Shown here: positions 27,968 through 34,582 of the stretch, one piece after another
Numbering within the stretch: the stretch's first letter is position 1
Layout: the number at the start of each line of letters is the position of its first letter
Assembly: GCF_026130165.1 (NCBI RefSeq)
Contig: NZ_JAIHOM010000008.1
Coordinates: 1 to 64,000 of the forward strand
Length of the DNA stretch: 64,000 bases
Direction: 5' to 3'
Source: Spirulina subsalsa FACHB-351
GTDB taxonomy: Bacteria > Cyanobacteriota > Cyanobacteriia > Cyanobacteriales > Spirulinaceae
The notes under the pieces: generated by a model
The model's input: only the letters and a program-made list of their open reading frames with translations
The model's database searches: none
Told to the model about the DNA's origin: nothing
Program-made: the position numbers and the translations under genes

Positions 27968-29452
27968 ATGCCATCTAGAAACAATAAGCTGGTCAATCAG
28001 GTCATTTTAGGGTCCATTGCTTTCTCTCTCAGCTTTGGACTGGGACTCTTGCTGAGTCGGGAGTTTAAGCAGGGGGTGTTAACGGGGATTGCAGCACTGC
28101 CGGGGAGTTATGGCTGTGCGATCGCACTTTATCGCCAACGGGTACAACAGGACAAGAAATTTAAACAAGGTCTACACCATCAAATCCAGTTGCTGCGACA
28201 ACAACGGGAGTCTTGTCATCAAGAAATGGCGATCGCACTCAATCAACAACAAAACCTAGAATCTAATCTCCATGCCTTATACAGCGAACGAGAACAGATT
28301 TTAATGCGCGTGGCTGAACTTCATCAATACCGGAAAGAGTTGTATCAGTCCCTCCCCACTCCAGAGCAAAAAACCTTGCAGGGAACAAGTCCTTGGCAGT
28401 CCCCCCAACTTCAAGCAGCCCCCGATCATCCCGTAGAATTTAAGCGGGGAGGAGTAGCACATAGGATTTTAGTCCAGAAAAGCGAAGACCGCTTAGAACA
28501 GCTACAAAGTGAATATGATCAGTTACAAAAGCAGATTTTAGCCCAACAAAATAAGCGGGAGCAACTGATTCCTGAGTTAACTCAACTCAGTCGGCAAAAA
28601 TATAAACTGAGTCAAGACCTGCAAAACTTACAGGATGAAGTGAAAGACCTGCAAAACTTTCAGGAAAAATTAAGTCAATCCCTAGCAGAATTAGAACTAC
28701 AACGTGAATATAATGATGAGCAGCTTTTTCACAAAGAAGCAAGACGAGAAGGACTAGAGTTAGAAATAGAAAATCTAGAGAAAATTTTGCTAGAAAAACA
28801 GGAAACTTGGCAAAATATTGAGCCTAAAATGCTACAATTGGAAAGTTTACAGGCAGAGGTAGTCAAACTTGAGAACAATAAATCTAGTTTAACCACCGAA
28901 CTCCATCAGTTAGCGGAAGATAAGCGCCGTTTAAGCTTAGAACTGAATCAGTTAGAACAAAATAAATCTACCTTGACCACTGAACTCCATCAGTTAGCGG
29001 AAGATAAGCACAGTCTAAGCTCAGAACTGAGTCAGTTAGGGCAAGAAAAGCAGAGTTTAAGTGCAGAACTTGCCCAGTTAGAAGACCAACTCACAACCCC
29101 CATTCTAACGACTTCCAACCCAACAAAACCCAATTCTTTTCCCGAAGAATGGCTTGACTTTTTACACAATTTATGCTTACCAGAACAGCAAACCTTAAAG
29201 GCGATTTTAGACGAGGATGAAGACCACTTAAAACAACTAGCGGATCAGATGACAACCATGCCCGAAGTATTAATTGATGCTCTGAATGAAAAAGCCTTAA
29301 ATACCATCGGCGACACCTTCTTAATCCGCCAAACATTAACCCTTCTACCCACCATTGATCCAGAATATCTACCCCTGTTTAGCCAACCCATCACCCTGCA
29401 ATTGCAAGACCTTTTGACCCTGATCCATTCAACCCATGCAGAAAATTCCTAA
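27968..29452 (+). CDS. Membrane-anchored long coiled-coil protein with small C-terminal helical domain
   Basis: A 494-residue protein. Two hydrophobic segments at about 10-55 form a hairpin anchor, followed by about 330 residues of coiled coil. The coil contains an internal duplication of 28 residues (NKSSLTTELHQLAEDKRRLS and NKSTLTTELHQLAEDKHSLS, an 84-bp DNA repeat at 28877 and 28961). The C-terminal 110 residues (LPEQQTLKAILDEDEDHLKQ, then MPEVLIDALNEKALNTIGDT) resemble the TerB_C domain found in Ter-linked stress and defence operons; this is from memory. Its last 17 bases overlap the start of the ATPase gene, so the two are coupled. Confidence 0.85.
   Translation: MPSRNNKLVNQVILGSIAFSLSFGLGLLLSREFKQGVLTGIAALPGSYGCAIALYRQRVQQDKKFKQGLHHQIQLLRQQRESCHQEMAIALNQQQNLESNLHALYSEREQILMRVAELHQYRKELYQSLPTPEQKTLQGTSPWQSPQLQAAPDHPVEFKRGGVAHRILVQKSEDRLEQLQSEYDQLQKQILAQQNKREQLIPELTQLSRQKYKLSQDLQNLQDEVKDLQNFQEKLSQSLAELELQREYNDEQLFHKEARREGLELEIENLEKILLEKQETWQNIEPKMLQLESLQAEVVKLENNKSSLTTELHQLAEDKRRLSLELNQLEQNKSTLTTELHQLAEDKHSLSSELSQLGQEKQSLSAELAQLEDQLTTPILTTSNPTKPNSFPEEWLDFLHNLCLPEQQTLKAILDEDEDHLKQLADQMTTMPEVLIDALNEKALNTIGDTFLIRQTLTLLPTIDPEYLPLFSQPITLQLQDLLTLIHSTHAENS
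28877..29044 (+). repeat. 84-bp tandem repeat inside the coiled-coil gene
   Basis: Two 84-bp units start at 28877 and 28961 with only a few differences, giving 28-residue (four-heptad) protein repeats. A shorter third block beginning near 29041 keeps the AEL and QLE heptad pattern. The length is an exact multiple of seven residues, so coiled-coil register is preserved. Confidence 0.8.
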
Positions 29453-30749
29453 ACGAGTCTCCACTGCCTTAATCAACGCTTTAGCGGCCGGAGTAGTCCC
29501 CCGGATTGGGTTAGAACATATTGCCGTCGGTCGAGAATTGGAAATTAGTGCGATCGCCCAAGACCTAGAAAACATCAGCGAAGGGGGGGCAGGTTTTCGC
29601 TTCGTCGTTGGGCGCTACGGAGCCGGGAAAAGCTTTATGCTGCAACTGATCCGCCACCTCGCCATGGAACAAGGATTTGTCGTAGCCGATGCCGATCTCT
29701 CCCCAGAATTGCGTTTAGCAGGCAGTAAAAACCAAGCCGTAGCCACCTATCGGGAATTAATGAAAAACATCGCCACCCGCACCTCTCCCAAAGGGGGGGC
29801 TATTTCCCTAATCCTCGAAAAATGGACCAGTGGCATCCTCTCCCAAGTTGCCCAAACTACCGGAAAACGACCCGGAGAGGAAGGATTTGATGATCAAGTA
29901 GAACTAAAAATCCGGGAAGTCGTAGATCATCTAGAAGGATTAGTACATGGCTTTGATTTTGCCAACGTTATTATTGCCTATTGGCGGGGCTATCGGGAAG
30001 ATAATCAAGATAAACAAGACAGTGCTTTAAAGTGGTTACGAGGGGAATTTAGCAGCAAAACCGAAGCCAGAACCGCCTTAGATGTGCGGGTGATTATTGA
30101 CGATGAAACTTGGTATGATTACCTAAAACTTTGGGCTAAATTTGCTTCAGATATCGGCTATAAAGGCTTAATAATCCTGTTAGATGAAGCCATTCATCTC
30201 TATAAAATCTCTCATAGCCGTTCTCGGCAAGGGAACTATGATCGACTCTTGGCCATGTTTAATGACACCATGCAGGGGAAAGCGGAATATTTAGGCGTAA
30301 TTGTCGGCGGAACTCCCCAACTCATAGAAGATAAACGACGGGGGTTATATAGTGATGAGGCATGGCGAACCCGTTTAGCTAAAAGTCGCTTTCACCAAGA
30401 CGGTTTACAAGACTATTCTGGTCCAGTGATAGAACTAGAACCCCTCACCTCTGAACAACTCTCCCAACTCTTGCAACGCTTGATAGAAGTTCATGCCCAA
30501 CATTTTAAATATCAAAGCCCATTAAGCACAGCCGAAATTGAAGATTTTAAACAAGAAGTGACCAATCGCTTAGGAGCAGATAAGCTTTTTACCCCTCGTG
30601 AATTAGTCCGCGATTTTATGAGTTTATTAAATATTTTACAACAAAATCCTCAAGTCAATTTTAGGGACTTTATTCACAGTCCAGAATTTAAACTAGAAGC
30701 GGTAGAAATGAATCATCATTCTGACGAATTTGCAGAATTTACGTTGTAA
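29436..30749 (+). CDS. P-loop ATPase of the DUF2791/BrxD type
   Basis: A 437-residue protein. It starts with the family's RVSTALINALAAGVVPR and IAVGRELEI segments, then Walker A GRYGAGKS (59-66) and Walker B LIILLDEAIHLY. The C-terminal part has a sensor-like VIVGGTPQL and an arginine-finger region. Relatives of this ATPase are found next to TerB_C proteins and in BREX systems (BrxD). Here only the coiled-coil membrane protein accompanies it; no helicase, methyltransferase or PglZ gene is in the neighbourhood. The ATG lies inside the upstream gene (17-base overlap). A stress or defence role is inferred from family context only. Confidence 0.88.
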   Translation: MQKIPKRVSTALINALAAGVVPRIGLEHIAVGRELEISAIAQDLENISEGGAGFRFVVGRYGAGKSFMLQLIRHLAMEQGFVVADADLSPELRLAGSKNQAVATYRELMKNIATRTSPKGGAISLILEKWTSGILSQVAQTTGKRPGEEGFDDQVELKIREVVDHLEGLVHGFDFANVIIAYWRGYREDNQDKQDSALKWLRGEFSSKTEARTALDVRVIIDDETWYDYLKLWAKFASDIGYKGLIILLDEAIHLYKISHSRSRQGNYDRLLAMFNDTMQGKAEYLGVIVGGTPQLIEDKRRGLYSDEAWRTRLAKSRFHQDGLQDYSGPVIELEPLTSEQLSQLLQRLIEVHAQHFKYQSPLSTAEIEDFKQEVTNRLGADKLFTPRELVRDFMSLLNILQQNPQVNFRDFIHSPEFKLEAVEMNHHSDEFAEFTL

Positions 30750-30877
30750 GGAAGAACCGACAGCCTCTCCCCTGCTCCCGATTTAGCGCTAAAGCGCAAC
30801 TACGAACTGGTTGTAAGGAAGAACCGACAGCCCCTCCCCTGCTCCCGATTTAGCGCTAAAGCGCAACTACGAACTGG
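30744..30877 (+). repeat. 67-bp tandem duplication across the ATPase stop codon
   Basis: Two nearly identical 67-bp units (30744-30810 and 30811-30877) start TTGTAAGGAAGAACCGACAG and end CGCAACTACGAACTGG. The TAA stop of the ATPase gene is part of the first unit. Each unit contains the 12-bp palindrome TTTAGCGCTAAA followed by GCGC. The unit may be a processed terminator-like hairpin that was duplicated. Confidence 0.85.
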
Positions 30878-31076
30878 ACTCCCAGACTTATATGCCTAAC
30901 GGAACGCTCCGGGAATAGCAATGGTCGGCAAGATACCGTTTGAAGTTTTGCGATCGCACATTCATAATTAAGAAAAGTCTTAAAATAGTGGCTATCTGGC
31001 ATCATTGCCCATTGAGGAATTACCGCCCAAATGTGATGATTTGAACTTCAAGCCCAAACTTACCCTTAGATACACC
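30878..31076. other. Non-coding region upstream of the DUF4230 gene
   Basis: Together with the 67-bp duplication this forms a gap of about 330 bases. It contains the small hairpin CGGAACGCTCCG (30900-30911) and one GCGATCGC site. No gene is seen. Confidence 0.5.
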
Positions 31077-31787
31077 ATGAACACTACTCCTAGCCCTCCC
31101 ACTCGTTTACCTCAAAAATTGCTGCTCAGTTTAGGCAAGGCGGGGATTAATATTTTTTTAGTTATTTTAACGGTGACAGTTTGGCAGTCTGGCAGCCGTT
31201 TAGTGAATGAGGTGGGAAAATTCCTCTCATTCCAAAAAACAGAACCAGAAATTGATATTTCTAACATTCTGATTGAAAAATTGCGCAATGCCAGTGAGTT
31301 AACAACGGCAGTGTATGCGATGGAAACGGTAGTTCCCGCCCAGCAAAGTCGGCAAATTTTGGGCGTTACCCTAGGTACTACAAGGCTGCTCTATGTGGCC
31401 TATGGGGAAGTGAAAGCGGGGGTGGATCTCAGCCAACTGACGGCGGAGGATATTCGGGTGGAAAATGATAGGGTGATTGTCACCTTGCCCGCTCCTGTGA
31501 TTTTAGATAGTAAGATTGATGTCAACCGTTCACGGGTCTATGATTATAGTCGAGGGTTTTTAAGTCTTGGGCCAGATGTGGGGCCACAACTGCAAAGTCA
31601 GGCGGCCCAAGAAACCCTACATCATATGATCGCGAGCGCCTGTCAGGAGGGGGTTTTAGTCCAAGCAGGCGATCGCGCCGAATTAGCAGTCAAAGAACTT
31701 TTAACCCTATCCGGTCATGAACAAGTCGAGATTGAAGCCGCCCCCCCAAATCTCACCGCTTGTCCTATCCTACCGAAAATTTATTGA
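31077..31787 (+). CDS. DUF4230-family membrane-anchored protein
   Basis: A 236-residue protein. A single N-terminal membrane segment (about 20-42; INIFLVILTVTVWQSG) precedes an exported domain matching the DUF4230 pattern: NASELTTAVYAMETVV, LLYVAYGEVKAGVDLSQL, VTLPAPVILDSKID. The domain's biochemical role is unknown. The open frame extends 24 codons upstream to 31005; ATG 31077 is chosen because the membrane-anchor architecture starts there. The small gene at 31847 follows on the same strand after 59 bases. Confidence 0.85.
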   Translation: MNTTPSPPTRLPQKLLLSLGKAGINIFLVILTVTVWQSGSRLVNEVGKFLSFQKTEPEIDISNILIEKLRNASELTTAVYAMETVVPAQQSRQILGVTLGTTRLLYVAYGEVKAGVDLSQLTAEDIRVENDRVIVTLPAPVILDSKIDVNRSRVYDYSRGFLSLGPDVGPQLQSQAAQETLHHMIASACQEGVLVQAGDRAELAVKELLTLSGHEQVEIEAAPPNLTACPILPKIY

Positions 31788-31846
31788 TCTAAGAATCCTC
31801 ACGCCTTTGGGCCCAGGAGTGTCAAAATCTTCCTCTACCCCCCAAC

Positions 31847-32074
31847 ATGACTATGCAAACCACAGGCAGAATTGAATATCGCGGCATGGGTCCCGGCGCT
31901 TGGGCCTTCGTCGCAGACACCGGGGAAACCTATGAACTGCGCAATGCCCCTTCTGAACTGTGTCAAGAGGGCTTAAAAGTGAAACTCAAGGGGGAAGTAC
32001 GAGGGGATATTATGACCTTCGCCATGATTGGCCCGGTGTTTGAAGTGCAATCCTTTGAAGTGATAGAGAATTGA
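31847..32074 (+). CDS. Small beta-rich protein (OB/DUF5818-like)
   Basis: A 75-residue protein of alternating beta strands: GRIEYRGMGPGAWAFVADTG, then ETYELRNAP, then KVKLKGEVR. The GAWAFVADTGETYEL core resembles small cyanobacterial proteins with an OB-like fold. Function unknown. The start is ATG 31847, with an alternative ATG six bases later. It probably shares a transcript with the DUF4230 gene. Confidence 0.75.
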   Translation: MTMQTTGRIEYRGMGPGAWAFVADTGETYELRNAPSELCQEGLKVKLKGEVRGDIMTFAMIGPVFEVQSFEVIEN

Positions 32075-32414
32075 CACCCTCCCAAACCGTTCCCAAGCAA
32101 TTTTGAGTAGCGCGATCGCACTTAAGTGGGGCTTGCTGAAAAAAACCAACGCTAGACTCAACAGGGGAATAGGGAATAGGGAATAGGGAATTTCTCCCCT
32201 GCTCCCCCTCTCCCCTGCTCCCCCGCTCCCCTGCTCCCCTGCTCCCCCGCTCCCCGAGTTATTCAGCAAGCCCCACCTAGATGGGGCTGGCGGCTACCTG
32301 TTTCCTTCATTGGGAGAAAAGGACTCGGTAAAGCTGGACTAGAAAATTGACCAAAAGTTCGTTAAGCTTCCGTACAAATAGACCATTTTCTAGCAACGAG
32401 GAGGAAAAAGTTCC
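32075..32414. other. Non-coding region with family B element
   Basis: It holds the family B element at 32126-32276 and then the leader of the yccF gene, including the ribosome site GAGGAGGAAAAAG just before ATG 32415. No additional gene is visible. Confidence 0.6.
32126..32276. mobile_element. Family B inverted-repeat element, complete copy
   Basis: Perfect 15-bp inverted ends: GTGGGGCTTGCTGAA (32126-32140) and TTCAGCAAGCCCCAC (32262-32276). Inside are AACGCTAGACTCAACA, shared with copy 1, GGGAATA heptamers, and a run of GGGGAGCR units on the opposite strand. No coding capacity. This is the best-preserved copy in the window. Confidence 0.75.
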
Positions 32415-32783
32415 ATGAGTTTACTGGGTAATATTATCTGGCTTGTTTTTGGTGGTTTTATCAGTGGTGTGGGCTATATTGTGGGGGGTTTGACTATTTG
32501 CTTGACCATTATTGGCATTCCGTTTGGCTTACAAGCAGTTAAACTGGGCATTGCCACCTTTACCCCTTTTGGGCGAAAAATTGTCGAGGACGAGAAAGCT
32601 AATAGTACACTGACGACAATTTTTAATGTCATTTGGTTAATCTTCTTCGGCTGGGAAATTGCCCTTGTCCACCTAATTCATGGGCTAATTTTGGCGATTA
32701 CAATTATCGGGTTGCCATTTGCCAAACAACATTTTAAGTTGATGATTATTGCCCTGTTACCCTTTGGGAGAAATTTGGAATAA
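32415..32783 (+). CDS. yccF: YccF-family inner membrane protein
   Basis: A 122-residue protein with two copies of the YccF (DUF307) module: GLTICLTIIGIPFGLQAVKL and LILAITIIGLPFAKQHFKLM, each ending in PFGR. It has about four membrane segments. A good ribosome site precedes the ATG. The last 27 bases overlap the 3' end of the convergent phosphatase gene. The transported or sensed substrate is unknown. Confidence 0.92.
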   Translation: MSLLGNIIWLVFGGFISGVGYIVGGLTICLTIIGIPFGLQAVKLGIATFTPFGRKIVEDEKANSTLTTIFNVIWLIFFGWEIALVHLIHGLILAITIIGLPFAKQHFKLMIIALLPFGRNLE

Positions 32784-33500
32784 CATCTCAACGTTAATAT
32801 AGGGGGCGGGCCAATGGCCCTGTAGAACAGTGAGAGGGTGTTCCGGTTCCCCGAGATGGTTTACCACCAGCCAAGCCCCTGTAAAGTCATGGTTTTGGGT
32901 GTAGTCATTCACGGTGACAAGGGTTTGTAATCCGGCTTGGCTAGCGGCTTTTACCCCTTGTTCTGAGTCTTCAAAAACGAGGCATTCTCGGGGGGATAAC
33001 TCCATTTTCTGGAGGACATAGTGATAAATGTCTGGGGCAGGTTTTTTAGCCGCTACTATGTCTCCGGCGGCGATAACTTCAAAGATTTGGGGATCGAGAT
33101 GTTGTTCTAGGAGGGCGATCGCATTATCATAAGCGCTAGTAGTTGCGATCGCCAATCGAATCCCCTGTTGTTGCGCTTCCCCTAACAACCGTCCCACCCC
33201 CGGACGCAGAGGAATCGCCCCCTCTTTTAACAACTGTCGGTAATACTCCGTTTTCTGCCCATGCAATTGGCGGATGAACACCTCACTCCGCTCCTCCTCC
33301 GGGCGAAACCGCTCTAAATAGTAACGAATGCGCTCCTTTCCCCCCGCCACCGTTAATAATTGACCATACAACTCCACCGACCAATCCCAATCCAGACCCG
33401 CCCCCCGAAACGCCTGATTGAACGCCACACGATGCCCCTCCCGTTCCGTTTCCGCTAGAGTCCCATCCACATCGAAAATAAACCCTTGCCATGCTGCCAT
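32757..33500 (-). CDS. HAD-family phosphatase, CbbY/phosphoglycolate phosphatase-like
   Basis: A 247-residue HAD hydrolase. The nucleophile motif FDVDGTLAETE is at 9-19, motif II is LAIATTS, and motifs III-IV read KKPAPDIY and CLVFEDSEQGVKAA. The N-terminal cap with WSVELYGQLLTVAGGKERI is characteristic of the CbbY branch, which in autotrophs dephosphorylates sugar phosphates such as xylulose bisphosphate. Exact substrate not deducible. Convergent with yccF (27-base overlap) and divergent from crtR. Confidence 0.9.
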   Translation of the reverse strand: MAAWQGFIFDVDGTLAETEREGHRVAFNQAFRGAGLDWDWSVELYGQLLTVAGGKERIRYYLERFRPEEERSEVFIRQLHGQKTEYYRQLLKEGAIPLRPGVGRLLGEAQQQGIRLAIATTSAYDNAIALLEQHLDPQIFEVIAAGDIVAAKKPAPDIYHYVLQKMELSPRECLVFEDSEQGVKAASQAGLQTLVTVNDYTQNHDFTGAWLVVNHLGEPEHPLTVLQGHWPAPYINVEMLFQISPKG

Positions 33501-33638
33501 CCTACTTTCCCCTCATGATTAACTTAACTTGAACTTAACCCGTTCATTGATTGGGAAATGCAAAGACATTTCCCTTGGGTACGCAATCTATCTTAAAATA
33601 CGCAATAAAACTTTAGAAATTTAGGAGCAAGAGCCACG

Positions 33639-34541
33639 ATGCAGGCTGTAGAAAAGCCTCTGCAAACAGTCCCCAAGGAATTTTTGAAGCCACCGGGGGG
33701 AATGAACCCAGATGTTTGGATGTGTATTGCCGCCGTCGGCCTGTTGGCCTGTTCAGCGTTGGGATACTACACTTGGGGATGGTGGCATTGGGTGTGTTTT
33801 AGTTTCAATGTACTGGCGTTACACCTCTCCGGTTCAGTCATTCACGATGCCTCCCACAACGGAGCCCACGCCAATCGGATGGTCAATGCCACCTTAGGAC
33901 ATATCAGCGCCCTGATTTTAGGTTTTGCCTTCCCCGTCTTCACAAGGGTTCACCTGCAACATCATGCCCATGTAAACGACCCCAAAAACGACCCAGACCA
34001 TTTTGTTTCGACAGGTGGCCCTTTATGGTTAATTGCCCCCCGCTTTTTCTACCATGAGGTGTTTTTCTTCCAGCGTCGTCTCTGGCGGAACTATGAGTTA
34101 TTAGAATGGTTTCTGAGTCGTTTAGTCTTTGGGGGGATTATTTGGCTGTCCCTGCAATACGGTTTTTTTGAATATATTGTCAATTACTGGTTTGTCCCGG
34201 CCTTAGTAGTAGGGGTAGCATTAGGACTATTTTTCGACTATTTACCCCATCGTCCCTTTCAAGAACGCAACCGTTGGAAAAATGCCCGGGTTTATGCCAG
34301 TCCGTTGTTAAATTTGCTGATTATGGGGCAAAATTACCATCTAGTCCATCATCTTTGGCCTTCTATTCCTTGGTACAAATATCAGGCCGCCTATGCTGCC
34401 ACTAAGCCCTTATTAGAGTCTAAAGGCAGTCCCCTCTGTTTAGGCATTTTCCAAGGGGGCAAGGACTTCTGGGGCTTTTTATATGATGTATTTATTGGCA
34501 TTCGCTTTCATGGCGGCCACAAAAGTAAGATTGATTCCTAG
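33639..34541 (+). CDS. crtR: Beta-carotene hydroxylase CrtR
   Basis: A 300-residue membrane di-iron hydroxylase of the fatty-acid-desaturase type. The iron-binding histidine boxes are HDASHN (69-74), HLQHHAH (105-111) and HLVHHLW (234-240). Several membrane segments surround them. In cyanobacteria CrtR hydroxylates beta-carotene to zeaxanthin, or deoxymyxol to myxol. The ribosome site AGGAGC precedes the ATG. The gene ends at a strong hairpin (34541-34573) shared with the convergent PEP-CTERM gene. Confidence 0.95.
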   Translation: MQAVEKPLQTVPKEFLKPPGGMNPDVWMCIAAVGLLACSALGYYTWGWWHWVCFSFNVLALHLSGSVIHDASHNGAHANRMVNATLGHISALILGFAFPVFTRVHLQHHAHVNDPKNDPDHFVSTGGPLWLIAPRFFYHEVFFFQRRLWRNYELLEWFLSRLVFGGIIWLSLQYGFFEYIVNYWFVPALVVGVALGLFFDYLPHRPFQERNRWKNARVYASPLLNLLIMGQNYHLVHHLWPSIPWYKYQAAYAATKPLLESKGSPLCLGIFQGGKDFWGFLYDVFIGIRFHGGHKSKIDS

Positions 34542-34573
34542 ACAGCCCCTAACTGGGGGTTTCAGGGGCTGTC
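34541..34573. terminator. Hairpin between convergent crtR and PEP-CTERM genes
   Basis: GACAGCCCCT (34541-34550) and AGGGGCTGTC (34564-34573) form a perfect 10-bp stem. It begins at the last base of the crtR stop codon and lies ten bases before the end of the opposing gene. There is no clear T-run, so a bidirectional stem terminator or 3'-end stabiliser is inferred. Confidence 0.65.
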
Positions 34574-34582
34574 TCAAGAGCA

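Noticed and set aside
30744-30877. The two 67-bp units as a minimal CRISPR array
   Set aside because: Units are directly adjacent without unique spacers and no cas genes are nearby.
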